8,040 nucleotides of DNA from Bacteroides sp. (GCA_011048475.1 DSDZ01000241.1:1-8040), one strand, 5' to 3'. Shown: positions 1 to 6,419, counted from the stretch's first letter. The notes: generated by a model not told the origin, from the letters alone. Numbers and translations are program-made.

Positions 1-291
1 AGGTCCAGCAGCCCGAGCCGCAGCTCCGGATCCTACAGCCGGCCAAGCAGTCCGAGCCGCAGCTCCGGATCCTACAGCCGGCCAAGCAGTCCGAGCCGCA
101 GCTCCGGATCCTACAGCCGGCCAAGCAGCAGCCCGAGCCGCAGCAGCGGATCCTACAGCCGCTCAAGCAGCAGCCCGAGCCGCAGCAGCGGATCTTACAG
201 CCGCTCGAGCAGCAGCCCGAGCCGCAGCAGCGGATCTTACAGCCGCTCAAGCAGCAGTTCGAGCAGCAGCTCAAGGTCTTCAAGGCGATAA
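1..291 (+). CDS. C-terminal end of an unknown protein with a Ser/Arg-rich tandem-repeat tail (partial)
   Basis: I do not recognise the protein. Only its last 96 codons are in the window; the start lies off the left edge. In the frame beginning at base 1 it reads as an almost pure Ser/Arg/Pro/Gly/Tyr tail. The tail is built from the unit RSSGSYSRPSSPS and variants with one extra Ser, and ends in nine serines followed by RSSRR and TAA at 289-291. There is no Lys, Asp, Glu or hydrophobic residue, so the tail should be disordered and strongly basic. All three forward frames are open here because every repeat length is a multiple of three. I chose this frame because its stop lies 12 nt before a strong hairpin and because S/R/P-rich low-complexity tails occur on Bacteroidetes envelope and secreted proteins. 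The other frames would give a Gln/Pro/Leu-rich product ending at 350, or an Ala/Pro-rich product running to 520 inside the next gene. Function and location cannot be inferred from this tail alone. Confidence 0.6.
   Translation, partial: RSSSPSRSSGSYSRPSSPSRSSGSYSRPSSPSRSSGSYSRPSSSPSRSSGSYSRSSSSPSRSSGSYSRSSSSPSRSSGSYSRSSSSSSSSSRSSRR
19..264 (+). repeat. Tandem coding repeat, 39- and 42-bp units, about six copies
   Basis: Units begin at the CGC codons at 19, 58, 97, 139, 181 and 223. The first two are 39 bp (13 codons, ending SRPSSPS). The third, fourth and fifth are 42 bp (14 codons) because of one added AGC codon. The sixth runs out into a serine tract. Copies 1-3 share the codon choices TCC GGA TCC and CGG CCA; copies 4-6 use AGC GGA TCC/TCT and CGC TCA/TCG. 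Near-identity within each class, including silent positions, suggests recent expansion by slippage or unequal exchange. Confidence 0.9.
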
Positions 292-303
292 CCAACTGTC
301 ACA

Positions 304-340
304 AATGGCCGGGTCCCTTTCGGGGCACCGGCCATTATTT
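304..340 (+). terminator. Strong hairpin, probable Rho-independent terminator after the repeat-tail gene
   Basis: Bases 304-312 (AATGGCCGG) pair perfectly with 328-336 (CCGGCCATT). After a single bulged A at 327 the stem continues with 313-317 pairing to 322-326 around a TTTC loop, giving about 14 pairs. The U-tract is short and interrupted (TTATTT at 335-340), so termination may be partial. It starts 12 nt after the stop of the upstream gene and ends about 22 nt before the next ATG, so it could also affect the 5' end of the outer-membrane protein mRNA if transcription reads through. Confidence 0.65.
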
Positions 341-362
341 CACAAATTAAAAGAGGAATGCT

Positions 363-1814
363 ATGAAAAGGTTGTTATTTATAGCCGTGCAACTCGTGTT
401 TTCAATTGCAGCCGTGAACGCGCAGAACGAGATGCAGGCCCTGCAATATTCCCGGTACGATCCCTTTGGAACAGCGAGGTTTGCGGCGCAGGGAGGAGCC
501 ATTGGTGCCCTGGGAGGTGATTTCTCATCCATCCTGGCCAATCCGGCGGGTCTTGGTTTTTACCGCAGCCCGGAACTCTCTTTTTCCCCATCCCTTTACT
601 GGGTGAACACCGAGGCGAATTACCTGGGAAGTACTACCGGTGATTCCCGGCTCATTTTCAACCTGGGAAGCTTCGGCCTGGTCTCTGCCAGGGACATGAA
701 GAACAGGGGTGGCCTGGAGGGGGCTGCCTTTTCCTTTGGGTACAACACCCTGGTGAATTTTAACCAGCGGACCACCATGAGCGGGATCAACCAGGGCAGT
801 TCCCTGCTGGATGATTTCGCATGGCACGCCAATGCGGAACCCGATGATCTGAGTCCCTTTTACGAGCAGCTCGCTTTTGACACATACCTCCTGCCATACG
901 ATTCCGCTGCAGGTGAATTCTGGCATGACATGCAGGTTGACGGGTACGGGCAGGAGCAGTACAGGATGTCGGAGCTCCAGGGGTACATCGGGGAGTATTC
1001 CCTCTCCGGGGCATTCAATTTCAATAATCTGATCTATTTCGGAGCCTCCCTGGGAATCCACGCGGTCCGCTTCAACGAACAAATCTACCACGAAGAGACC
1101 GACCTGGACGACCAGGTAATCGACTTCGAGAACTTCCGCTTCAGGGAGTTCAACTCCACCCGGGGCTGGGGATACACGGCCCGGTTTGGGCTGATCATCC
1201 GGCCGACACAGCTGTTCAGGGCAGGGGCCACCTTCCAGATCCCCACCTTTTACCGGCTGACCGATGAAAAGACCACAGACATGAATTCCTACTGGGACAA
1301 CGGATCGGGCATTCCCGATGAGGCGGCCACTTCGCCGGACGGACTCTACGATTACGAACTGAAAACCCCTTTCAGGGCCAGTGTGCAGGCTTCACTGATC
1401 ATGTTCAAGATGGCCACCATCTCGGCTGCTTACGAATATGTTGACTATTCATCGGCCAGGCTTGATGCCTACGATTACAAGTTCTTCGATGAAAACGACC
1501 GCATCCGGACGGAGTTTCAGCCCACCCACAATATCAGTGCGGGTGCCGAACTCAGGATGGGAGTGTTGTATGTCAGGGCGGGAACCCGTTACCTGATGAG
1601 TCCCTTCAGCGATCCCAGGAATGATGCGGATGTGTGGGTATACGCAGGCGGTCTGGGAGTCAGGAACGACCGGATCTCCTTCGATGTGGGGTTCACCCAT
1701 GCCCGCACTTCTGAGGTGTACGGCCTGTATGCCGTTGAACCCGGTGTGAACGAGGTTTCACTTAACGATATCCGGCGGAACAACCTGATGTGCACCCTTG
1801 GATTCAGGTTCTGA
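363..1814 (+). CDS. OmpP1/FadL-like outer-membrane beta-barrel protein
   Basis: A 483-residue protein that resembles the OmpP1/FadL/TodX transporter family, whose characterised members move long-chain fatty acids or other hydrophobic compounds across the outer membrane. The substrate here is not known. Residues 1-20 form a Sec signal peptide (MKRLL, hydrophobic core, then AVNA|QNE as a type I cleavage site). The segment after it (AAQGGAIGALGGD at 41-53 and NPAGLGFY at 60-67) matches the N-terminal plug-like segment typical of Bacteroidetes FadL-like proteins. The rest alternates aromatic/hydrophobic and polar residues as expected for strands of a barrel, and the protein ends in Phe (LGFRF), the usual outer-membrane assembly signal. 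The start is ATG at 363 with a purine-rich AAGAGGA at 351-357. No TAnnTTTG promoter is visible just upstream, so expression may depend on read-through of the 304-336 hairpin or on a promoter I cannot see. Its 3' end overlaps the convergent WbqC gene by 11 bp. Confidence is high for an outer-membrane barrel and moderate for FadL membership. Confidence 0.82.
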   Translation: MKRLLFIAVQLVFSIAAVNAQNEMQALQYSRYDPFGTARFAAQGGAIGALGGDFSSILANPAGLGFYRSPELSFSPSLYWVNTEANYLGSTTGDSRLIFNLGSFGLVSARDMKNRGGLEGAAFSFGYNTLVNFNQRTTMSGINQGSSLLDDFAWHANAEPDDLSPFYEQLAFDTYLLPYDSAAGEFWHDMQVDGYGQEQYRMSELQGYIGEYSLSGAFNFNNLIYFGASLGIHAVRFNEQIYHEETDLDDQVIDFENFRFREFNSTRGWGYTARFGLIIRPTQLFRAGATFQIPTFYRLTDEKTTDMNSYWDNGSGIPDEAATSPDGLYDYELKTPFRASVQASLIMFKMATISAAYEYVDYSSARLDAYDYKFFDENDRIRTEFQPTHNISAGAELRMGVLYVRAGTRYLMSPFSDPRNDADVWVYAGGLGVRNDRISFDVGFTHARTSEVYGLYAVEPGVNEVSLNDIRRNNLMCTLGFRF

Positions 1815-2427
1815 GGCTTTTTTCAAGCAGGGGAAGGGCGTTATACCCTTCGTTGAAGAGCAGGTCCAGAATACTCAGGTTGGGGATGAACCCGTGACGG
1901 TCTGAAAAAACCTGGTGGTAGGGTACGGCCCTGAAAAGCGGATCATGGATCCCGGGATCACGTTTGGGATGGATCAGCCACCTGGGATCTTTTTGTCCCA
2001 CCATGGGCGAAAACGACCCGGAAAACTGAACGGGGATCTCCCTCCCGAGAACGGACAGGCAAAGGATGATCAGTTCCCTGTTCAGGTCGATCAGGAACCC
2101 GTGGCGCTTCTCGTAGAATGCAGCCAGTTCATCCCTGAAATACTGGAAAAACGGGGAGGCCGCATATGCCGCCACCAGGCTCCTCCAGTGGATTTTTCGC
2201 CAGGGGGTGTCCTCATCGGGCCGGATGTCCTTCATCAGTGTTTTTGCACCCCTTCTTCTTTTCACCGGGATCGAAAGTGCAAGCGGGCCGTTTGGCCCCA
2301 CGATTACGCACCGGTTCCTGAAGGTCTGCTTGGTATAGTGCTCATGCTGTTCCAGGACGATCTTTTCTTCCATGACCAGCCGGGCGAAGTAATTGATGGG
2401 GCCGTTGTACAGTGCCGGATAGACCAA
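1804..2427 (-). CDS. WbqC-family protein
   Basis: A 207-residue protein that looks like the WbqC-like family, named after a gene in O-antigen clusters. Its biochemical function is not established. Family-type segments include YPALYNGPINYFARL at the N-terminus, LSIPVKRRRG at 51-60, W76 and HW at 80-81, SPFFQYF at 91-97, and the C-terminal block HQVFSDRHGFIPNLSILDLL around 171-190. There is no signal peptide or clear membrane segment, so it is probably cytoplasmic. It is the last gene of the apparent dapB-lepB-lepB-wbqC operon, 13 nt after the second lepB stop. As I recall, a WbqC gene next to lepB is common in Bacteroidetes. No ATG is available at the N-terminus: the frame closes upstream at 2455-2457, and the first ATG (codon 19) would remove the conserved start. 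TTG at 2427 is the best start and ATC at 2430 the only other near-cognate codon. The stop lies inside the convergent outer-membrane gene, and no terminator is visible beyond it. Confidence 0.85.
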   Translation of the reverse strand: MVYPALYNGPINYFARLVMEEKIVLEQHEHYTKQTFRNRCVIVGPNGPLALSIPVKRRRGAKTLMKDIRPDEDTPWRKIHWRSLVAAYAASPFFQYFRDELAAFYEKRHGFLIDLNRELIILCLSVLGREIPVQFSGSFSPMVGQKDPRWLIHPKRDPGIHDPLFRAVPYHQVFSDRHGFIPNLSILDLLFNEGYNALPLLEKSLRT

Positions 2428-2440
2428 GATTTTCCGAGAA

Positions 2441-3856
2441 CTATTTGTCGGCTTTTACAATTCTGAACATCCGGTTCCACCTGATCCCGCCATACTCCTT
2501 GTCCACACTCAGCCAGATCAGCCTGGGTTTCCCGATCACATGGTCCTCCGGGACGAAACCCCAGTACCTGGAATCGGCCGAGTTATGGCGGTTGTCCCCC
2601 ATCATGAAGTAATAATCCATCCGGAAGGTGTAGGTGGTGGATTCCCGGCCGTTGATCAGGATCCTGTCGCCCGAGACCTCCAGTTCATTTCCTTCATACG
2701 CCTCGATGATGCGCCGGTACAGTGGCAGGGTGAGGGAGTTGATCTCCACGGTTTCTCCCTTCTTCGGTACGGTCAGGGGACCAAAAAACTCCATGTTCCA
2801 CGGGTACCGTGCATCATGGGGGAAAATATCCCGGTCAAATTCCCCTGGCTCCTGCAGGTTCATGGGTTCAACTTTTAAAATACCCGGCAGGGTGCTGATC
2901 TGTTCGGCAACATGCACCGTGAGCGGAAAAACATAATTGGGATTGTTCCTCACATCGGCAAGGTCCCTGCTGATCCCGAAGGGTTCCAGCGACCTGGGAT
3001 TGATGGGGGTGCCATTGGTGGTGACCGTGTACCACCGTTGCAGTCCTTCATAATCCTTCTGCCGCTGGCCGTTCACGAACACATTGTTGTTCACCACCTC
3101 CAGTGTCTCCCCGGGAATGGCCACACATCTTTTTATGTAATTGTCCCTCCGGTCCACCGGTCTGGTTTCCACATCATATTTCTGATGGATCTGGTTCCGG
3201 ACATACTGTTCGTATACATGCCGGGGACGCGTACGGTTGTTCCTGGCCTGGTCGGCGAGCATCAGTGAATAGGTTTCATCCCTGATCAGGTCGTAATAAT
3301 CAAAGTTGCCTTTGGCATAAACCCGGTGGTCTGATTTTTCAAGGGCCACCGTATCCGATGCGGGAAAATTGAAGACAACAATGTCGTTCCTTTTCACCTC
3401 TCCGAATCCTTTCAGCCTTTTGTACGGGCGTTTGATCCATTCCAGATATGATCGTTTCCCCAGAACGGTGTTGGGAAGGAAGGGGATCGCCAGCGGTGTG
3501 TTCGGTGTGCGTGGTCCGTATGCAAGCTTGCTCACGTAGAGGTGGTCCCCCACCAGGAGGGTCCCTTCCATGGAAGGGGTGGGGATCTTGTAATTCTGGA
3601 AAAGGAAGATGTTGATCAGGGAAACGGCGACCACCGCAAAAATAAGTGCATCGAGCCATTCCACAAGCACATGGTTCTTTTTCTTCCGGCTTTTCCAGAA
3701 TGTCCAGTTGACCTTTTTACTTACGTAGATGTCATAGATGACAGGGATCCCCAGAAGGAACCAGTAGTTACGCAGCCAGATGACAAAAAGGAGGTAGAGG
3801 GTGACCGCTACTCCGAATCTGAAATATCTGTGCTTCAGTATTTTCTTTATGTCCAT
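2441..3856 (-). CDS. lepB: Signal peptidase I, second tandem copy
   Basis: A 471-residue type I signal peptidase (family S26) that would cleave signal peptides from exported proteins at the periplasmic face of the inner membrane. Hydrophobic segments at about 14-28, 31-46 and 66-86 anchor the N-terminus. The catalytic serine is S95 in YKIPTPSMEGTLLVGD. The general-base lysine is K242 in NYIKRCVAIPGE. The C-terminal box is at 420-439 (GDNRHNSADSRYWGFVPEDH). All key residues are present, so it should be active. It is much longer than the 324-residue E. coli enzyme because of insertions. One lies between the Ser and Lys boxes (about 168-238, charged and Arg-rich) and the other between the Lys box and the C-terminal box (about 265-410). 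The long insertions agree with Bacteroidetes LepB proteins. Start ATG at 3856 is 9 nt after the stop of the first copy, so the two are almost certainly co-transcribed. The first copy has the same boxes but a shorter Ser-Lys insertion. Confidence 0.95.
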   Translation of the reverse strand: MDIKKILKHRYFRFGVAVTLYLLFVIWLRNYWFLLGIPVIYDIYVSKKVNWTFWKSRKKKNHVLVEWLDALIFAVVAVSLINIFLFQNYKIPTPSMEGTLLVGDHLYVSKLAYGPRTPNTPLAIPFLPNTVLGKRSYLEWIKRPYKRLKGFGEVKRNDIVVFNFPASDTVALEKSDHRVYAKGNFDYYDLIRDETYSLMLADQARNNRTRPRHVYEQYVRNQIHQKYDVETRPVDRRDNYIKRCVAIPGETLEVVNNNVFVNGQRQKDYEGLQRWYTVTTNGTPINPRSLEPFGISRDLADVRNNPNYVFPLTVHVAEQISTLPGILKVEPMNLQEPGEFDRDIFPHDARYPWNMEFFGPLTVPKKGETVEINSLTLPLYRRIIEAYEGNELEVSGDRILINGRESTTYTFRMDYYFMMGDNRHNSADSRYWGFVPEDHVIGKPRLIWLSVDKEYGGIRWNRMFRIVKADK

Positions 3857-3865
3857 TGCATGGTG

Positions 3866-5194
3866 TTATTTTACGGGGCTAAAGATACGTTCTTTTCTCA
3901 AACCTTCAAGTCCCCGTTGATCGGGTTCCAGAGAAAGCCAGATCAGGACCGCCTTCCCCAGGAGATGGTCCTCCGGGACGAATCCCCAGTTCCTTGAATC
4001 GGCCGAATTGTGGTGGTTGTCCCCCAGCACAAAATAATAATCCATCTTCACCCGGTACTCCCGGGATGGATCACCGTTGATGAGGATCCGGTCACCCTCC
4101 GCCCTGAGGTCATTGTGTTCATAGACCTCAATGATGCGCTGATAGAGGGGCAGGTTCTCAGGGGTCAGCCGGAGGGTGTCGCCCCTGGCGGGGATCCTCA
4201 GTGGACCGAAATGATCTGCCGTCCATCTGTACAAATCATTGTGGGGGAATATTTCCTGATTCTGGAATGACAGCATGGGCTCCACATACTGCTTGATGCT
4301 TCTGACCTGCTCACTGGAGCGAAGGAATTCCCGTTTCTCTTCGGTCAGGTACATCACATGGAGCGAGTTCACCGGGTTGTATGTGACCGTGGTCTGTTTG
4401 ATCTGCAAAGAATCAAGCAGTTTGTCCGGAAGCGGTTCGCCCCTGGTGGTGACATAGTGCCTGAATTTTTTCCCGGGAGGATTGGGCCTCGCTTTGCCGT
4501 TCACAAACAGGCTGCCCTCCTTGATCTGAACCGTATCGCCGGGGAGGGCCACGCACCGCTTGATATAGTTCTCCCGCTTGTCGGCCGGGTGTGTGACGAT
4601 CCCGAAACGGGAACGGATATAATCCCTTCCGTACTGCCTCACCAGGGAGTAATAGTTCTGTCCGGGGTACTGGACCACCATGGTATCTCCTTCCGGGAAG
4701 TTAAAAACGATGACATCGTCCCGCCTGACCCGGGAGAATCCCTTTAGGCGCCTGTAAGGCAGCTGAATCCGTTCCGAATAGGATTTCTTTCCTCCCGGAA
4801 GCTTGTTATGGAAAAAGGGGACTGCCAGCGGGGTATTGGGAAGCCTGGGTCCGTATGCCAGCTTGCTCACAAAAATAAAGTCACCTGCAAGCAGGGACTC
4901 CTCCATGGAAGGGGTGGGGATCTTGTAGGCTTCCACGAAGAGGATCTTGATGGCGAGGGAGATGACCAGTGCCAGTACCAGAACCGCTGTCCACTCGATG
5001 GCTGCCTGCAGTTTCCGGGGCAGTCCGTACTTTCGCAGCGTCCAGTCGATTTTCCGGGTGATGAAGAGATCCAGCAGGATCAGGTTGAACAGGAGCAGGT
5101 ACCAGCATCTGATCCATATTACGACCAGGGTCCATGCGAGCAGGAGGACAGCAAAGACCGGGTACCTCCAACGCGTTCGTTTCATCGGGGTCAC
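3866..5194 (-). CDS. lepB: Signal peptidase I, first tandem copy
   Basis: A 442-residue type I signal peptidase paralogous to the next gene. Hydrophobic segments at about 11-27, 31-45 and 68-88 are followed directly by the Ser box YKIPTPSMEESLLAGD (catalytic S96). The Lys box is NYIKRCVALPGD (K212) and the C-terminal box GDNHHNSADSRNWGFVPEDH at 391-410. The N-terminal layout (helix, Trp-rich turn, helix, basic loop, third helix) matches the other copy, which supports a three-helix anchor with the catalytic domain in the periplasm. The start is ambiguous. GTG at 5194 overlaps the dapB stop as GTGA and sits 11 nt after AAGGAG (5211-5206), which points to translational coupling. ATG at 5185, three codons in, is the alternative and would leave the protein functionally the same. 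I give the GTG start. Nucleotide identity with the second copy is highest over the catalytic boxes, including a 26-nt exact match across the Ser box. Confidence 0.95.
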   Translation of the reverse strand: MTPMKRTRWRYPVFAVLLLAWTLVVIWIRCWYLLLFNLILLDLFITRKIDWTLRKYGLPRKLQAAIEWTAVLVLALVISLAIKILFVEAYKIPTPSMEESLLAGDFIFVSKLAYGPRLPNTPLAVPFFHNKLPGGKKSYSERIQLPYRRLKGFSRVRRDDVIVFNFPEGDTMVVQYPGQNYYSLVRQYGRDYIRSRFGIVTHPADKRENYIKRCVALPGDTVQIKEGSLFVNGKARPNPPGKKFRHYVTTRGEPLPDKLLDSLQIKQTTVTYNPVNSLHVMYLTEEKREFLRSSEQVRSIKQYVEPMLSFQNQEIFPHNDLYRWTADHFGPLRIPARGDTLRLTPENLPLYQRIIEVYEHNDLRAEGDRILINGDPSREYRVKMDYYFVLGDNHHNSADSRNWGFVPEDHLLGKAVLIWLSLEPDQRGLEGLRKERIFSPVK

Positions 5195-5907
5195 AGTTTG
5201 AGAAGCTCCTTCATCCCGAAAACACCTGTTTTTCCCCTGATGAATTCAGCGGCCATCAATGCACCCATTGCGAATGCATCCCTCGATTTTGCCTCGTGGC
5301 CCAGGGTCAGCAGGTCCACTTCCGATTCGTACCGGATAAAATGTTGACCCGTTACCTCGCCTTCACGGACCGACTCCACGGGCAAAGAACCCTCCTCCGT
5401 CGCGGTTCCGGGATGCCATCGGTTGATGCGGCTGTTCTTTTCGATGATCTGTCCCGCCAGGGTGAGGGCTGTTCCGCTGGGTGCATCCAGCTTGTGGATG
5501 TGGTGCACCTCCTTCAGGGCTACCCTGTAACGGGGGAAACGGTCCATGATCCCGGCCAGCTGCTGGTTCAGCGCAAAGAGGACGTTCACGCCGATGCTGT
5601 AATTGCTCGCATGGAAGAGGGCTCCTCCTTTTTCGTGGCAATATTGCCGGATCTCTCCCAGGCGCTCGTTCCACCCGGTGGTTCCGGTGACCACTGGGAT
5701 CCCTTGTTCCAGGCAGGCAAGGACATTGCCGGGGCCAGAATCCGGCGATGTGAATTCAACGGCCGCATCCACCTCCGCAAGCCTTTTCCCGTCAAGTTCA
5801 TCCCTGTTGTCCAGGTCAATGATCAGGGGGAAGGTGTGCCCCAGTTCTTTCCCGAGAGATTCAATGGCCCGCCCCATTCTGCCATAACCGATGATCGCAA
5901 TCTTCAT
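5191..5907 (-). CDS. dapB: 4-hydroxy-tetrahydrodipicolinate reductase
   Basis: A cytoplasmic, 238-residue NAD(P)H-dependent reductase that converts 4-hydroxy-tetrahydrodipicolinate to tetrahydrodipicolinate in the lysine/meso-diaminopimelate pathway, so it feeds peptidoglycan as well as lysine synthesis. The Rossmann nucleotide-binding motif GYGRMG is at residues 7-12. The cofactor-region segment VVTGTTGW is at about 72-79. The catalytic block EVHHIHKLDAPSGTA is at 133-147, with H135/H136 and K139 at the positions of the E. coli catalytic His and Lys. It is shorter than E. coli DapB (273 residues), as is usual in Bacteroidetes. I chose ATG at 5907 because it puts MKIAIIGYG at the N-terminus. 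The frame can be extended to a TTG at 5934, but that adds nine residues with no family support and overlaps the likely -7 element. Its stop overlaps the start of lepB by 4 nt. It appears to be the first gene of a dapB-lepB-lepB-wbqC unit. Confidence 0.96.
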   Translation of the reverse strand: MKIAIIGYGRMGRAIESLGKELGHTFPLIIDLDNRDELDGKRLAEVDAAVEFTSPDSGPGNVLACLEQGIPVVTGTTGWNERLGEIRQYCHEKGGALFHASNYSIGVNVLFALNQQLAGIMDRFPRYRVALKEVHHIHKLDAPSGTALTLAGQIIEKNSRINRWHPGTATEEGSLPVESVREGEVTGQHFIRYESEVDLLTLGHEAKSRDAFAMGALMAAEFIRGKTGVFGMKELLKL

Positions 5908-5931
5908 CTGTCCAGTGTTTGGTTGACGGAT

Positions 5932-5970
5932 CAAAAGTACTGAATCCCTTCGAGAGAGGGAAAATAAAAA
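5932..5970 (-). promoter_or_regulatory. Candidate Bacteroidetes promoter for dapB-lepB-lepB-wbqC
   Basis: On the minus strand TACTTTTG (5939 down to 5932) matches the Bacteroidetes -7 consensus TAnnTTTG exactly. About 21 nt upstream lies a T-rich run (5970-5961), where the -33 TTTG-like element would be expected; it reads TTTT rather than TTTG. Transcription would start near 5925 and give a leader of roughly 18 nt before the dapB ATG. The position between rplT and dapB fits a separate operon. Eight-base matches can occur by chance, so this is moderate evidence. Confidence 0.42.
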
Positions 5971-5981
5971 CGGGGTGGGGG

Positions 5982-6326
5982 TTACCTGACCTTCTTCAGG
6001 ATGGCTTCAAATGCTTCCGGGTCATTCATGGCGAGGTCAGCGAGCACTTTCCGGTTGATCTCGACCCCCGATTTACCCAGCTTACCCATCAGTTCTGAAT
6101 AGGACATCCCGTGGGCGCGGGCCGCCGCATTGATCCGCTGGATCCAGAGCGCCCTGAATGCTGATTTTTTCTTCCTCCTGTCGCGGTAGGCATATGTAAG
6201 GCCCTTTTCATAGGCGTTCTTGGCAACGGTCCAGACATTCTTTCTCCGGCCAAAGTACCCTTTGGTCCTGTTCAGGATCTTCTTCCTTCTCTGCTTTGAA
6301 GCGACGGAATTAACTGCTTTTGGCAT
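5982..6326 (-). CDS. rplT: 50S ribosomal protein L20
   Basis: A 114-residue protein of the usual L20 length. It binds 23S rRNA early in assembly of the large ribosomal subunit. The family pattern is clear: MPKAVNSVASKQRRKKILNR at the basic N-terminus, then GYFGRRKNVW at 23-32, AYRDRRKKKSAFRALWIQRI at 46-65 and the globular C-terminal part containing AARAHGMSYSELM. The start is ATG at 6326, preceded by an A-rich stretch rather than a strong Shine-Dalgarno sequence, as is common in Bacteroidetes. It is the last gene of the infC-rpmI-rplT group, 93 nt after rpmI. In E. coli and Bacillus L20 represses its own operon by binding the mRNA; a hairpin in the 93-nt gap is a possible site here. No convincing intrinsic terminator follows: there is a T-run (5970-5961) but no GC-rich stem next to it. 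Confidence 0.98.
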   Translation of the reverse strand: MPKAVNSVASKQRRKKILNRTKGYFGRRKNVWTVAKNAYEKGLTYAYRDRRKKKSAFRALWIQRINAAARAHGMSYSELMGKLGKSGVEINRKVLADLAMNDPEAFEAILKKVR

Positions 6327-6341
6327 TTTCTTTCATTTTTC

Positions 6342-6382
6342 GGATGAGGGCGGCCCCTTCGGGCACTTCAGGCTCCGCATCC
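6342..6382 (-). promoter_or_regulatory. Candidate mRNA hairpin in the rpmI-rplT gap
   Basis: On the minus strand GGATG (6382-6378) can pair with CATCC (6346-6342). Just inside, GCGG can pair with CCGC, with a short CCT bulge, and the interior is GC-rich. It lies 15 nt before the rplT ATG and could influence rplT translation or serve as an L20 contact site. The latter is inference by analogy with L20 autoregulation in other phyla; the sequence does not show it. There is no U-tract, so it does not look like a terminator. Confidence 0.28.
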
Positions 6383-6419
6383 CGGTGAAACATATAACCT
6401 GGTAAAGATGATCGATCGC

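Noticed and set aside
1..264. Regular short repeats that might look like a CRISPR array
   Set aside because: The units are contiguous, with no unique spacers, keep an open frame and encode a low-complexity peptide. This is a coding tandem repeat.
305..520. Plus-strand 71-codon frame that begins in the hairpin at 304-336
   Set aside because: It starts inside a terminator-like stem and runs out of frame through the signal peptide region of the outer-membrane protein. No coding evidence supports it.
1915..2466. Plus-strand open frame opposite the WbqC gene
   Set aside because: Its translation shows no recognisable motif or plausible ribosome binding site, while the minus strand encodes a coherent WbqC-type protein with conserved blocks.
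5908..5934. dapB start extended to TTG at 5934
   Set aside because: It would add nine residues with no family support before MKIAIIGYG and would overlap the likely promoter -7 element.
5134..5943. Long plus-strand open frame of 269 codons opposite dapB
   Set aside because: It lies antisense to a clear dapB, has no family features and matches the pattern of a GC-driven shadow frame. Similar antisense frames across the lepB genes (for example 3542-3997 and 4808-5347) and the minus-strand frame at 525-1091 were dropped for the same reason.
5940..5981. Possible intrinsic terminator after rplT
   Set aside because: There is a T-rich run (minus strand, 5970-5961) but no GC-rich stem directly before it. 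The small TCCCT/AGGGA stem lies after the T-run and is not followed by another.
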